DNA from: Bacillota bacterium
GTDB taxonomy: Bacteria > Bacillota > Clostridia > Christensenellales > Pumilibacteraceae
Direction of reading: 5' to 3'
Assembly (NCBI GenBank): GCA_009779975.1
Contig: WRAY01000002.1
Location: 43,106-107,105, forward strand
DNA length: 64,000 bases
Shown: piece after piece, positions 17,003-25,221 of the stretch
How the letters are laid out: each line of letters starts with the position of its first letter
Numbering within the stretch: position 1 is the stretch's first letter
Made by a program: the position numbers and the translations under genes
Notes under the pieces: generated by a model
Seen by the model: only the letters and a program-made list of their open reading frames with translations
Database searches by the model: none
Told to the model about the DNA's origin: nothing

Positions 17003-17047
17003 AAGTGGGCAAAAGTGGTTGCAAGTGGAAAAAAAATATGTTATAAT
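17003..17047 (+). promoter_or_regulatory. dcw-cluster promoter with three MraZ-type boxes
   Basis: AAGTGG occurs three times at exact 10-bp intervals (17003, 17013, 17023), as in MraZ-box arrays. They overlap the -35 TTGCAA (17019-17024), which is 17 bp from an extended -10 TGTTATAAT (TATAAT 17042-17047). MraZ is known to bind direct repeats of this kind in front of its own operon, so autoregulation is expected. The leader (about 17054-17169) contains complementary segments GAGAGTGCGGAGTT and AACTCC...ACTCTC. Confidence 0.8.
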
Positions 17048-17169
17048 ATGTGAGTTAGTAGGGAGAGTGCGGAGTTAAGGGAAAATTAAATTTATTAACA
17101 ATTTCACATTCTGAACTCCAAACCATACTCTCTTAAGTAAATTTCCTCAAAACACTAAACTCAAAGAAA

Positions 17170-17625
17170 ATGTATTTCGGCAAGTATCATCATCAAATAG
17201 ACGAGAAAAATCGTATTAGAATTCCTTCCAAACTGAAAGATATTGTTGGAGTGAATCCTTTTATTATGCCGGGTCCGAATAAATCATTAATTGTTCTAAG
17301 AGAAGATGAGGCCAAACAAATACTTGATGAGCAATTCGGAAAAATCAGTATTTTTGACTCAACCGAAAAAAGTTTGGCACTTAGGAAATTATCATCAAAC
17401 ACAGTTCACACCGAAGAGGACAAGCAGGGCAGAATGATACTTCCTCAAGGACTTATGGAGTATGCAAAAATCAAAGACAAAAAATCAGGAGAAACTAATC
17501 GAAACATTGTTATTATCGGAGCCTACAAAAAAATAGAAATTTGGTCTGAAGCAATTTGGGAAGAATATGCAAAAGAAGACGAAGAAGAATTTGACGACAA
17601 AATGTTTGAATTGATAAGTGGTTAG
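17170..17625 (+). CDS. mraZ: Transcriptional regulator MraZ
   Basis: This 151-residue protein has two AbrB-like halves. The first starts YFGKYHHQIDEKNRIRIPSK and the second is seen in VHTEEDKQGRMILPQGLMEYA, matching the DxKGR/RIxLP pattern of MraZ. It is the first gene of the division and cell-wall cluster and normally represses or tunes it. AbrB-box-like direct repeats overlap its promoter. No clear Shine-Dalgarno site precedes the ATG. Confidence 0.95.
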   Translation: MYFGKYHHQIDEKNRIRIPSKLKDIVGVNPFIMPGPNKSLIVLREDEAKQILDEQFGKISIFDSTEKSLALRKLSSNTVHTEEDKQGRMILPQGLMEYAKIKDKKSGETNRNIVIIGAYKKIEIWSEAIWEEYAKEDEEEFDDKMFELISG

Positions 17626-17698
17626 TGATTGGTTAAGGATAAAAATTTTTTGACAAAAAAATTCAACTGCCAACCATTAACCGCCAACCGCCAATAAA

Positions 17699-18628
17699 AT
17701 GAATTATCATGTCCCAATATTAAAAGATACTATCATGTCATTCCTTTCCCCTGTGTCGTCTAAAATTTATTTTGACGGCACATTGGGCGGGGGTGGACAT
17801 AGTCATGAAATATTAAAACAAGGAGCAAATCTTATTGCGACTGACCTTGACACAAACGCAATTAAACACTCCGAAAAACTCTTTTCCAACTATCAAGGAA
17901 AATTCACATTAGTTCACGACAACTTCAAAAATATTATTAACATATTGGATGAATTAAAAGTTAATAAAATAGACGGTGCTTTAGTTGACCTAGGAATTTC
18001 TTCACATCAAATAGACACGCCTGAGAGAGGTTTTTCCTATATGCATGACGGTCCGCTCGACATGAGAATGAATCCAAAGGGAAAATTAAATGCAAAGGAT
18101 GTTGTCAATGAATATAGTGAAAATGAACTTTTAAAAATTCTATATGAATACGGCGAAGAAAAATTTGCAAGACGGATTGTTAACAACATAATAAAAGAAA
18201 GAAAAAACGGAGTGATTTCAACTTCCGGACAACTTGCAAAAATCATTTCAAACAGTGTTCCGTCTCACCTTTCAAAAGGACATCCTGCAAAAAAAACATT
18301 TCAAGCATTAAGGATTGAAGTCAACGGCGAGTTAGACGGACTAAAGCAAGCAATAGAAGATATTATAAGTGTTTTAAAGGTTGGAGGAATTTTTTGTGTT
18401 TTGTCGTTTCACTCACTTGAAGACAGGATTATGAAACAAGAATTCAAAAGATTAGCCGAAAATTGCATATGCGACAAAAAACTGCCATATTGCGTTTGCA
18501 GCAACAAGGCGACTGTGAAAATATTAACACCCAAAGGAATTAAGGCAGGAGAAGAGGAAACACAAAATAATACAAGAGCAAAAAGTGCAACTCTCAGAGT
18601 TGTTCAAAAAATATCAGAACTTAACTAA
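17699..18628 (+). CDS. rsmH: 16S rRNA (cytosine-1402-N4)-methyltransferase RsmH
   Basis: This 309-residue enzyme has the SAM-binding motif YFDGTLGGGGHS (residues 22-33), the conserved DLGISSHQID and RGFSYMHDGPLDMRM segments, and the C-terminal VLSFHSLEDRIMK. It methylates C1402 in the 16S rRNA decoding centre. It follows mraZ in the usual order. There is no good Shine-Dalgarno site; the gap holds a degenerate AACCGCC repeat. Confidence 0.96.
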   Translation: MNYHVPILKDTIMSFLSPVSSKIYFDGTLGGGGHSHEILKQGANLIATDLDTNAIKHSEKLFSNYQGKFTLVHDNFKNIINILDELKVNKIDGALVDLGISSHQIDTPERGFSYMHDGPLDMRMNPKGKLNAKDVVNEYSENELLKILYEYGEEKFARRIVNNIIKERKNGVISTSGQLAKIISNSVPSHLSKGHPAKKTFQALRIEVNGELDGLKQAIEDIISVLKVGGIFCVLSFHSLEDRIMKQEFKRLAENCICDKKLPYCVCSNKATVKILTPKGIKAGEEETQNNTRAKSATLRVVQKISELN

Positions 18629-18688
18629 AGATAAATTATCTAAAATTCACAAAAGATAAGTTCTATAAGATAAAGGAAGGGACATATA

Positions 18689-19273
18689 ATGGTATCACGC
18701 ATAAGAGAAGTCAAAACAGAAGAAGACAGATACGGTGGCTACGGAAGAGGAGGCCTTGACAACATTCGTTCATTTGAAAGGGCGAAAGATTTTCTTTTCA
18801 CTGAAGAAGTTATTTCAAAAACTGAAGTGCCGTCTCAAGATTTAGCATCTCAGGATGGTTCTCCGATTTTTTCAAAGCGAGTAGATTTTTCATCTATTGT
18901 TCCGAGAAAAGAAGAGGAATTGAGAAGATATCCCACTCGTCAAAATGTAGTCGGGCAGTATTCAGTTAAAAAAGAGTCACATGATTTGATGCCGTCAATA
19001 AAAACACAAGCATATGCAAAAAGCATCAAAAATGAGCAAGATGTTTATGCTGAAAGCAACATGGCAAAAACTCGTTTCAGGGTCATGGCGGCGATATATA
19101 TCATTGCAGTTTTAGTAATAAGCGCACTAGTCATAGGCATTGCAGTTGCTATCAGCAGCACAACAGGTTCGGTAGTTGACCCATATTCATATGAAGCAGT
19201 TTCAAGCGTAATTCAAGTTTTTAACGGACAAAATACTTTAAACATCACTGAAATTTTCATCAACCTAATCTAA
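18689..19273 (+). CDS. FtsL-like membrane protein in the division cluster
   Basis: This 194-residue protein has a long basic and acidic cytoplasmic part (residues 1-125), one membrane helix (about 133-155) and a short outer part of about 40 residues. Its place between rsmH and the transpeptidase gene is that of ftsL in other Firmicutes. The sequence is not clearly similar to FtsL, and the outer part is too short for the usual coiled coil. The call rests on synteny and topology. AAGGAAGGG precedes the ATG. Confidence 0.6.
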   Translation: MVSRIREVKTEEDRYGGYGRGGLDNIRSFERAKDFLFTEEVISKTEVPSQDLASQDGSPIFSKRVDFSSIVPRKEEELRRYPTRQNVVGQYSVKKESHDLMPSIKTQAYAKSIKNEQDVYAESNMAKTRFRVMAAIYIIAVLVISALVIGIAVAISSTTGSVVDPYSYEAVSSVIQVFNGQNTLNITEIFINLI

Positions 19274-19351
19274 TCAATCAACAAATCTATCAATTCATCA
19301 ATCACAAAATGCTACTAAAGACATCTAAAAATATCGGAGACTTCAAAAAAA

Positions 19352-21265
19352 ATGAGTAGCACTAATAGTTTAATTACCACACGAAAGAGGTTATTGTTTT
19401 TTATGCTGGCAGTAACCTTTTTATTTTTTGCATTGTTTTTGCGGCTTGGCTGTATTCAGTTGATTGACGGAAGAGAATTGCAAAGACGGGCAACCGACCA
19501 ATGGTTTCGAGAATTGCCGCTTTCAGCGCCGAGAGGGCACATCTATGATGTCAATGGCCTAGTTTTAGCGGACAATAGAGATGTTTTCACTGTTTATGTC
19601 AGACCTCGAGCAGTGGAAGATTTTGAATTGGTTGCAAGAGAACTTTCAGTGCCTTTAAGATTAGACCAAAGAGCATTATATCAAAAGATTTCAACAACAA
19701 GGGTCAGCGAAATAACAATAAAAAGACAGGTTGAAGTTAGTGCGGTTGAAGAGTTGCAGGCAAAAAATATTCCGGGAATTTACTTTGCGCCGGGAACAAG
19801 AAGAAACTACCCCCAAAATGAAATACTCAGTCAAATTTTGGGCTTTACTAACATTGATAATGTCGGGCAAAACGGACTTGAAGGTTTCTATGACAGGTAT
19901 TTAAGAGGTGTTGACGGAATGGCATTTACCAACACTGACATGGCAGGACGGGAGATTGAGGACAGTGTGACGAGATATTTGCCTGCAATTCCGGGTGCGA
20001 ACTTGCATTTAGCGATGGATTTAAATATTCAAAGTTTTGCTGAATTTGCAATTTTTCAGGCGATGACAGAATGGCGGGCGCAAAGTGCTGCTATGATTGT
20101 TCAAGATGTGCAGTCCGGGGCAATACTTGCTCTGGCACAAACTCCCAGTTTCGATCTTAACGAGCCGCCAAGGGACAATCTTGACCTGTTAAACGCACTT
20201 TCAAAAAACAGAATGATTGTCGATGTCTATGAGCCGGGTTCAACCTTTAAAATTTTTACAACTGCTGCCGCAATTGAGCATGGCGTTGTTCAGGACAGTT
20301 GCAGGTTTTTTTGTCGCGGGTCATATTTGGTTGACGGTCAAAGAATAAGATGCTGGCGTTCAATCGGTCACGGCTCGGTTGATTTAGCGCAAGGCGTTAT
20401 GGTTAGTTGTAATGTCGTGTTCATGAATTTAGCGTTAAGACTTGGAGTTGACAGACTTTATGACAGCATTTTAAATTTTGGATTCAATCAAAGAACTAAT
20501 GTCGACTTTTTTGGAGAAAGCAGGGGTATGATGATTGACAGGAGTTTAGTCAAAAATATTGACCTTGCAAGAATAGGTTTTGGTCATGCGGTGGCAGTGA
20601 CACCGCTTCAATTGATAACAGCGGTCAGTGCCGTTGTTAACGGCGGCAGATTGATGGAGCCGCACTTTGTCTCACACATCACATGCTCTAGAGGTAATGA
20701 AATTTATCGACGGATTCCTCGTCAAACAAGACAAGCAATATCGCCGCAAACAAGCGAAATGATGAGAGGACTGCTTGAAAATACTGTAACCGGGGGAGGG
20801 GGAAGACATGCGGGAGTGGAAGGATTCAGAGTTGGCGGAAAAACGGGAACTGCTCAAAAATATGGTGCTGACGGAACAGTTGCACAAGGAAAATATATTT
20901 CAAGTTTTGTCGGGTTTGCCCCGGTCGAAAATCCAAGATACGCAATACTCATGCTTTTAGATGAGCCGGGACCGGGAGCGTATTATGGAAGCATTGTCGC
21001 AGCCCCTGCCGCAGGAAAAGTGTTTCGCAATATTTTTGATTATCGTGCAATGACCCCGACGCAGCCGATAGAAACTCCTCAATACATAACAATGCCTGAC
21101 TTCTATGGTATGACGGCAACAGAATCAGCGCAAATTCTCCGCTCATTAGGGCTTCACTTTGAAATAAGCGGAACAGAAGGAAGAGTTAATTCAACATTGC
21201 CGATTGCAGGCTCGCAAGTCCGAGTAGGGAGTGTGGCGCTGATGAGAATAGGATCCACAATTTAA
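19352..21265 (+). CDS. Class B penicillin-binding protein with PASTA domain (FtsI/SpoVD/PBP2B type)
   Basis: This 637-residue transpeptidase has one N-terminal helix (about 12-32), a dimerisation domain, and a catalytic domain with EPGSTFK (Ser297, Lys300), SCN (352-354) and KTG (497-499). A single PASTA domain follows from about 575 (ITMPDFYGMTATESAQILRS). It cross-links septal peptidoglycan and is expected to work with FtsW at 26475. Only one such gene lies here, so whether it is the vegetative or the sporulation enzyme cannot be decided. Confidence 0.93.
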   Translation: MSSTNSLITTRKRLLFFMLAVTFLFFALFLRLGCIQLIDGRELQRRATDQWFRELPLSAPRGHIYDVNGLVLADNRDVFTVYVRPRAVEDFELVARELSVPLRLDQRALYQKISTTRVSEITIKRQVEVSAVEELQAKNIPGIYFAPGTRRNYPQNEILSQILGFTNIDNVGQNGLEGFYDRYLRGVDGMAFTNTDMAGREIEDSVTRYLPAIPGANLHLAMDLNIQSFAEFAIFQAMTEWRAQSAAMIVQDVQSGAILALAQTPSFDLNEPPRDNLDLLNALSKNRMIVDVYEPGSTFKIFTTAAAIEHGVVQDSCRFFCRGSYLVDGQRIRCWRSIGHGSVDLAQGVMVSCNVVFMNLALRLGVDRLYDSILNFGFNQRTNVDFFGESRGMMIDRSLVKNIDLARIGFGHAVAVTPLQLITAVSAVVNGGRLMEPHFVSHITCSRGNEIYRRIPRQTRQAISPQTSEMMRGLLENTVTGGGGRHAGVEGFRVGGKTGTAQKYGADGTVAQGKYISSFVGFAPVENPRYAILMLLDEPGPGAYYGSIVAAPAAGKVFRNIFDYRAMTPTQPIETPQYITMPDFYGMTATESAQILRSLGLHFEISGTEGRVNSTLPIAGSQVRVGSVALMRIGSTI

Positions 21266-21267
21266 TG

Positions 21268-21352
21268 CAATTTACAAATTAAAGCGGACAAAGGACAGAT
21301 GTTGATAAATTGCATTTTACTTTCTTTGTCCGCTGTAATTTATAAATTGATA
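21268..21352. repeat. Intergenic inverted repeat (AAATTACAAATT family), copy 1
   Basis: AGCGGACAAAG and CTTTGTCCGCT form an 11-bp inverted repeat inside AT-rich flanks (AATTTACAAATT and AATTTATAAATT). Related sequence occurs at 22795 and 35925. The element separates the PBP gene from murE. Confidence 0.55.
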
Positions 21353-21371
21353 AAGCGGAGAAAAACCAACT

Positions 21372-22796
21372 ATGAAAAAATTATTTAAATTATTAGAAAA
21401 CACAAACATCTCCTCGCTTGAGTTTAACTCAAATGAAGTGAAAGAAAATTCACTTTATTTTTGTCTGGCCGGAACAAATGCCGATGGACATGATTTTGCC
21501 AATCACGCAGTGAAAAATGGGGCAATCGGCATAGTATGCGAGAGAGAGTTAATAGGATTTGATGAAAATATTATTCAAATCATGGTTAATGATACAAGAG
21601 AGGCTCTTGCTTTGGCATCTTGTAAGTTTTATGGTGAACCGTCAAAAAAACTAAAAATGATTGGAGTGACAGGAACAAACGGAAAGACAACAACAACATA
21701 TATAATCAAAAATATATTAGAGACCGCCGGCAAAAAAGTCGGAATAATCGGCACAAATGAAATAGAAATTATCGGAAAGAAATATCCCTCGGATTTAACA
21801 ACTCCCGACCCCGCATACTTACATAAAATTTTTAAAACAATGGTGGACAGCGGAGTTGAATTTTGCGTTATGGAAGCCTCAGCGCATGCCCTAAATCTCA
21901 GAAAACTTAAAGGCGTAGTTTTTGATGTTTCAGCATTTACTAACTTATCACAAGATCATTTGGACTTTTTCGGAACGATGGAAAACTACTTTGAGGCGAA
22001 AAGAATTTTGTTCACTCCGGAATACACAAAATGTTCTATAATAAATGCCGATGATGTATATGGGCAAAAGATAATAAAAAATTGCAAAACGAGAAAACTA
22101 ACATATGGGAGCGAAAATCCAAGCGATGTTTTTGGGCTTGATTTAAAAATGAGTGTTAATGGATTGTCTTATATACTAAATTCGTTTGATGATGTTGAAA
22201 AGGTGAAGTTTAATTTGCCCGGAAAATTCAATATGTATAATTCGCTTTGTGCAGTGGCAGTGTGTCGTGAACTTGGGATTGACATCAAAAAAATAATAAA
22301 GGGAATAAAGAATTTAAAAAAAGTTGACGGCAGATTTAATATAATAAATACTGAAAAGTGCAGTTTAATAATAGACTATGCCCACACTCCCGAAGGACTG
22401 GAAAACATAATCAGCGCAATAAGAGAGTTTGCAAAAAAAAGGATAATAACAGTGTTTGGCTGCGGCGGAGACAGAGATAAAACAAAAAGACCTCTTATGG
22501 GGGAGGTTGCCTCACGGCTTTCGGATTATTGTTTCATAACAAGCGACAACCCCAGAACAGAGGACAAAAACGAAATAATTTCACATGTTATGTCAGGCAT
22601 AAATAGTGATAATAAACAAAAAGTCACAACAAACCCATCTCGTGAAGAAGCAATAAAGTCAGCAATAGAATTTGCAAATGAAGGTGACATAATTCTAATA
22701 GCAGGAAAAGGCTGTGAGCCTTACATGGACGAGGGCGGTATAAAAAGAGAGTATAAGGATGAAGACTATGTTATGGAAATAATAGCCAAATTATAA
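21372..22796 (+). CDS. murE: UDP-MurNAc-tripeptide synthetase MurE (meso-DAP type)
   Basis: This 474-residue Mur ligase has the ATP loop GVTGTNGKTTTT (about 97-108), the HTPEG segment and the DNPR motif (392-395). DNPR is the hallmark of enzymes that add meso-diaminopimelate rather than lysine, so the wall probably contains meso-DAP. The reaction adds the third stem-peptide residue to UDP-MurNAc-L-Ala-D-Glu in the cytoplasm. murF, which normally follows, is missing from this cluster. AAAGCGGAGA precedes the ATG. Confidence 0.96.
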   Translation: MKKLFKLLENTNISSLEFNSNEVKENSLYFCLAGTNADGHDFANHAVKNGAIGIVCERELIGFDENIIQIMVNDTREALALASCKFYGEPSKKLKMIGVTGTNGKTTTTYIIKNILETAGKKVGIIGTNEIEIIGKKYPSDLTTPDPAYLHKIFKTMVDSGVEFCVMEASAHALNLRKLKGVVFDVSAFTNLSQDHLDFFGTMENYFEAKRILFTPEYTKCSIINADDVYGQKIIKNCKTRKLTYGSENPSDVFGLDLKMSVNGLSYILNSFDDVEKVKFNLPGKFNMYNSLCAVAVCRELGIDIKKIIKGIKNLKKVDGRFNIINTEKCSLIIDYAHTPEGLENIISAIREFAKKRIITVFGCGGDRDKTKRPLMGEVASRLSDYCFITSDNPRTEDKNEIISHVMSGINSDNKQKVTTNPSREEAIKSAIEFANEGDIILIAGKGCEPYMDEGGIKREYKDEDYVMEIIAKL

Positions 22797-22862
22797 ATTA
22801 CAATTGACAAATTACAAATGAGGTCAAATTAAATTTATCAATATTTGTAATTTGTCAACTGT
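22795..22862. repeat. Intergenic inverted repeat (AAATTACAAATT family), copy 2
   Basis: TTGACAAATTACAAAT and ATTTGTAATTTGTCAA are near-perfect reverse complements separated by about 25 bp. The element lies between murE and mraY and would form a long stem in the mRNA without a T-run. Confidence 0.6.
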
Positions 22863-22900
22863 GATTTTTAATTTTCACTTTAATTTATTTAGGAGGATAT

Positions 22901-23899
22901 ATGCTTTTAAGATACGGTCTAGGTTTCATAACGGCTTTCATTGCAACAGTCATTGCAATGCCGCTTGTTATTCATTTGTCGAAGAAGTTGAAACTGAGGC
23001 AAACAATACTTCATTATGTGGACAACCACCAGCAAAAAACAGGCACTCCGACAATGGGCGGCATTGCTTTTATTTTTTCGGCCGCACTTTCTGCTTTTGC
23101 TTTTATGACAAACGGATTTTCCTTAATGCTGCTTGTTGTGACAACAATGCTGGCGTTTGGTATTTTAGGTTTTTTTGACGATTTTATCAAGGTGTTTTTC
23201 AAGCAGAACAAAGGACTTTCTGGAAAACAAAAAATCATCTTTCAATTCCTCATTGCATCAGCGGTTTCAGTTTATGCATATTTTTTAGTGGGGGACAACC
23301 TCTATGTTCCTTTCACTTTTCAAGAAATTTCTCTCGGTTGGTTTGTCATCCCTCTTTCAATACTCGTCTTTTTAGCATTAACAAACTCTGTCAACCTCAT
23401 TGACGGCTTAGACGGTCTTTGTGCAAAAGTTTCAATTGCTTATGCAACGGCATTTGCAGTTTTAGTTGCAATAATCGTTCATGCAACAGGCATCAGCGAA
23501 GGATTAACCTATCAATATCAAAATGTCATTATTTTTTCTGCAGCCTTAATTGGCGCACTTTTTGGTTTTATCTGTTATAACGGTTACCCCGCAAAAATCT
23601 TTATGGGGGACACAGGCGCTCTTGCAATAGGGGGGGCGCTCGCAACTCTTGCAATAGTCACAAGAATGACTCTCATAATACCAATTATCGGTATAATGCT
23701 TGTCTTGACGAGTTTATCGGACATTATTCAAGTTCTCTATTTCAAAAGAACAAAAGGCAAAAGAGTGTTCCTGATGGCACCTCTTCACCATCACTATGAA
23801 AGAAAAGGCGTCCACGAAAACCGAATAGTAACAGTCTATACTTCAATAACAATGCTAATGGGTGCAGGCACAATACTATTAACATTGCTGTTTGTTTAA
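22901..23899 (+). CDS. mraY: Phospho-MurNAc-pentapeptide translocase MraY
   Basis: This 332-residue integral membrane enzyme has about ten helices and the family motifs GTPTMGG, FFDDFIKV (the Asp pair that binds the substrate), NLIDGLDGL, FMGDTGALAIGG and the PLHHHYERKG loop. It moves phospho-MurNAc-pentapeptide onto undecaprenyl phosphate to make lipid I. AGGAGG precedes the ATG closely. It is the last gene before a 590-bp gap rich in repeats and DnaA-box-like sequences. Confidence 0.97.
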   Translation: MLLRYGLGFITAFIATVIAMPLVIHLSKKLKLRQTILHYVDNHQQKTGTPTMGGIAFIFSAALSAFAFMTNGFSLMLLVVTTMLAFGILGFFDDFIKVFFKQNKGLSGKQKIIFQFLIASAVSVYAYFLVGDNLYVPFTFQEISLGWFVIPLSILVFLALTNSVNLIDGLDGLCAKVSIAYATAFAVLVAIIVHATGISEGLTYQYQNVIIFSAALIGALFGFICYNGYPAKIFMGDTGALAIGGALATLAIVTRMTLIIPIIGIMLVLTSLSDIIQVLYFKRTKGKRVFLMAPLHHHYERKGVHENRIVTVYTSITMLMGAGTILLTLLFV

Positions 23900-24020
23900 A
23901 AAACTGTAAAGGCGGTTGAGGCGACAGAATACTGCCTAAGCAATGCGAGACGACAACTTCGATTGCAGTCCAATAAAACCTTCTTATGATGAGGTTATGC
24001 GTAGTAATTGGATAACATTG

Positions 24021-24066
24021 TGCGGGCGATTAGTCGCAGACTGCGGAACGCCTAATCGCCCCTACA
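24021..24066. repeat. TGTAGGGGCG-family palindrome with long inner stem
   Basis: GCGGGCGATTAG and CTAATCGCCCC flank a TCGCAGACTGCGGA core. An almost identical unit lies in the opposite orientation at 31011-31064, so these are copies of a mobile or formerly mobile palindrome. Confidence 0.7.
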
Positions 24067-24149
24067 ATATTTCTACATGCTCCAAAAATATTACAAGGGT
24101 CGCTCCCCTGTAATTAAAATTTTTCACGAATATAAAATGACAAAATAAA

Positions 24150-24186
24150 TCGTAGGGGCGATTATTAATCGCCCGCACAATGTTAC
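24150..24186. repeat. TGTAGGGGCG-family palindrome, short form
   Basis: GTAGGGGCGATTA and TAATCGCCCGCAC are reverse complements around a short centre, followed by AATGTTAC. A close copy lies at 31178-31211. Confidence 0.7.
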
Positions 24187-24250
24187 TCGTGTTCTACGAA
24201 TAACGACACTTAGTCCGCAATCAACAGAGATGTTTAAAGTGTCCCTAGAT

Positions 24251-24471
24251 TGTGGATAATTCTTTTTTTTAAAAAATCACCAACATAGAATAATGTAGAT
24301 AACTTATTTTAAAAATATCGAAAAAATTCAAAAATTAACAATAATTGGAATCTCAAAACCACGCCAAAAGACTTTACAAAGAAAGAAAGAAAGAAAGAAT
24401 ATAATATTTGTGTGGATATCCCATAAATAAAAATTTCCGAAAATTTTAATCGGCGAAAAAATTGTGGATAA
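24251..24471. other. Cluster of DnaA-box-like nonamers in AT-rich DNA
   Basis: The nonamer TGTGGATAA (complement TTATCCACA, the DnaA-box consensus) occurs exactly at 24251-24259 and 24463-24471, with one-mismatch forms TGTAGATAA at 24294 and TGTGGATAT at 24411. All four have the same orientation, and the DNA between is very AT-rich. The region could bind DnaA. Genes on the left run toward it, which argues against a simple replication origin. Confidence 0.45.
24373..24405 (+). promoter_or_regulatory. Promoter with AAAG tandem repeat in its spacer (possible phase variation)
   Basis: TTTACA (24373-24378) and TATAAT (24400-24405) are 21 bp apart. The spacer is five copies of AAAG (24378-24397). 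Loss of one unit would give the ideal 17 bp, so slippage could switch the lipoprotein gene at 24489. Confidence 0.55.
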
Positions 24472-24488
24472 CTGCAAAGGAGAATATT

Positions 24489-25166
24489 ATGAAAAAGTTT
24501 TTAACATTAATCTTAGCGATTTGTCTAATGGCGGCAGTGGCTATGATTGCAATGGGGTGTGACCTAGGCGGCGGCACCGGCGGTGGAGGCGGAGGCGGAG
24601 GCGGAACAACAGAGTTGCCGAGACTTGAAGCGCCGACAGATGTTGTTTTTAGTGCAGGAACTGTTGGAAGGCATTATGTGAATTGGACATCTGCAACTCC
24701 GGCACCGGCAATTCTTCAAACAGGCGGAGTTCGATATAGAATCTATGCAAACGGCGTATTTTTGGTTCAATCAACTTTGACTTCCTATAATATAGGCAGC
24801 ATGATTTTTGAGGGAACTGACCCTGTTGTTTTCACGATTGTTGGAACACCATTAGTCAACACTCATTTCCAAAACTCACTTCCAAGTGAGCCGGGAACGC
24901 TAACCAGAACTGCTCTCTCAGCGCCTACTAATGTTAGAACGCTAACGACAAATTTAACTTGGACAAATCCGACAACCCCTAATTTGGGGAATTGGCCTGC
25001 AAGAATTTATGCAAACGGTGAATATGTTTTGACTCATGCAGGCTCCATAGTTGCTATAGGTGCACTGGGTCTATCAGCGGGTGAGCATCAAATCACTATT
25101 GTTCTTGCAGCAAGAGGTGCGCATCTTGCAAGTCCTGCAAGTATTGCCTACACTCTGACTATCTAA
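24489..25166 (+). CDS. Putative lipoprotein with fibronectin-like repeats
   Basis: This 225-residue protein starts with a lipoprotein-type signal (MKKFLTLILAICLMAAVA, then IAMGC with Cys25) and a Gly-rich linker (GGGTGGGGGGGGG). Two related segments of about 85 residues follow, sharing the pattern APTDVVFSA / APTNVRTLT, W-T, RIYANG and a final beta strand, as in fibronectin-type-III-like folds. It would sit on the outer face of the membrane; its ligand is unknown. It lies inside the wall-synthesis cluster between mraY and murD, which is unusual. The start is ATG 24489 with AAAGGAGA upstream; the promoter carries an AAAG repeat. Confidence 0.7.
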   Translation: MKKFLTLILAICLMAAVAMIAMGCDLGGGTGGGGGGGGGTTELPRLEAPTDVVFSAGTVGRHYVNWTSATPAPAILQTGGVRYRIYANGVFLVQSTLTSYNIGSMIFEGTDPVVFTIVGTPLVNTHFQNSLPSEPGTLTRTALSAPTNVRTLTTNLTWTNPTTPNLGNWPARIYANGEYVLTHAGSIVAIGALGLSAGEHQITIVLAARGAHLASPASIAYTLTI

Positions 25167-25188
25167 TCCTCAACATTCTATTTATGCT

Positions 25189-25221
25189 AAATTGCTCATA
25201 CGATAATAGTATGGGCAATTT
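25189..25221 (+). terminator. Terminator-like hairpin overlapping the murD start
   Basis: AAATTGCTCATAC (25189-25201) pairs with GTATGGGCAATTT (25209-25221), a 13-bp stem with one G-U pair and a 7-nt loop, followed by TTTGTTTTATT. It would end or attenuate transcripts from the lipoprotein gene, and its right arm holds ATG 25211 of murD. Confidence 0.65.

Noticed and set aside
24251..24471. Firm call of the chromosomal origin at the DnaA-box cluster
   Set aside because: Genes on the left side are transcribed toward the cluster, dnaA and dnaN are not adjacent, and skew cannot be judged from one window; kept only as a candidate.
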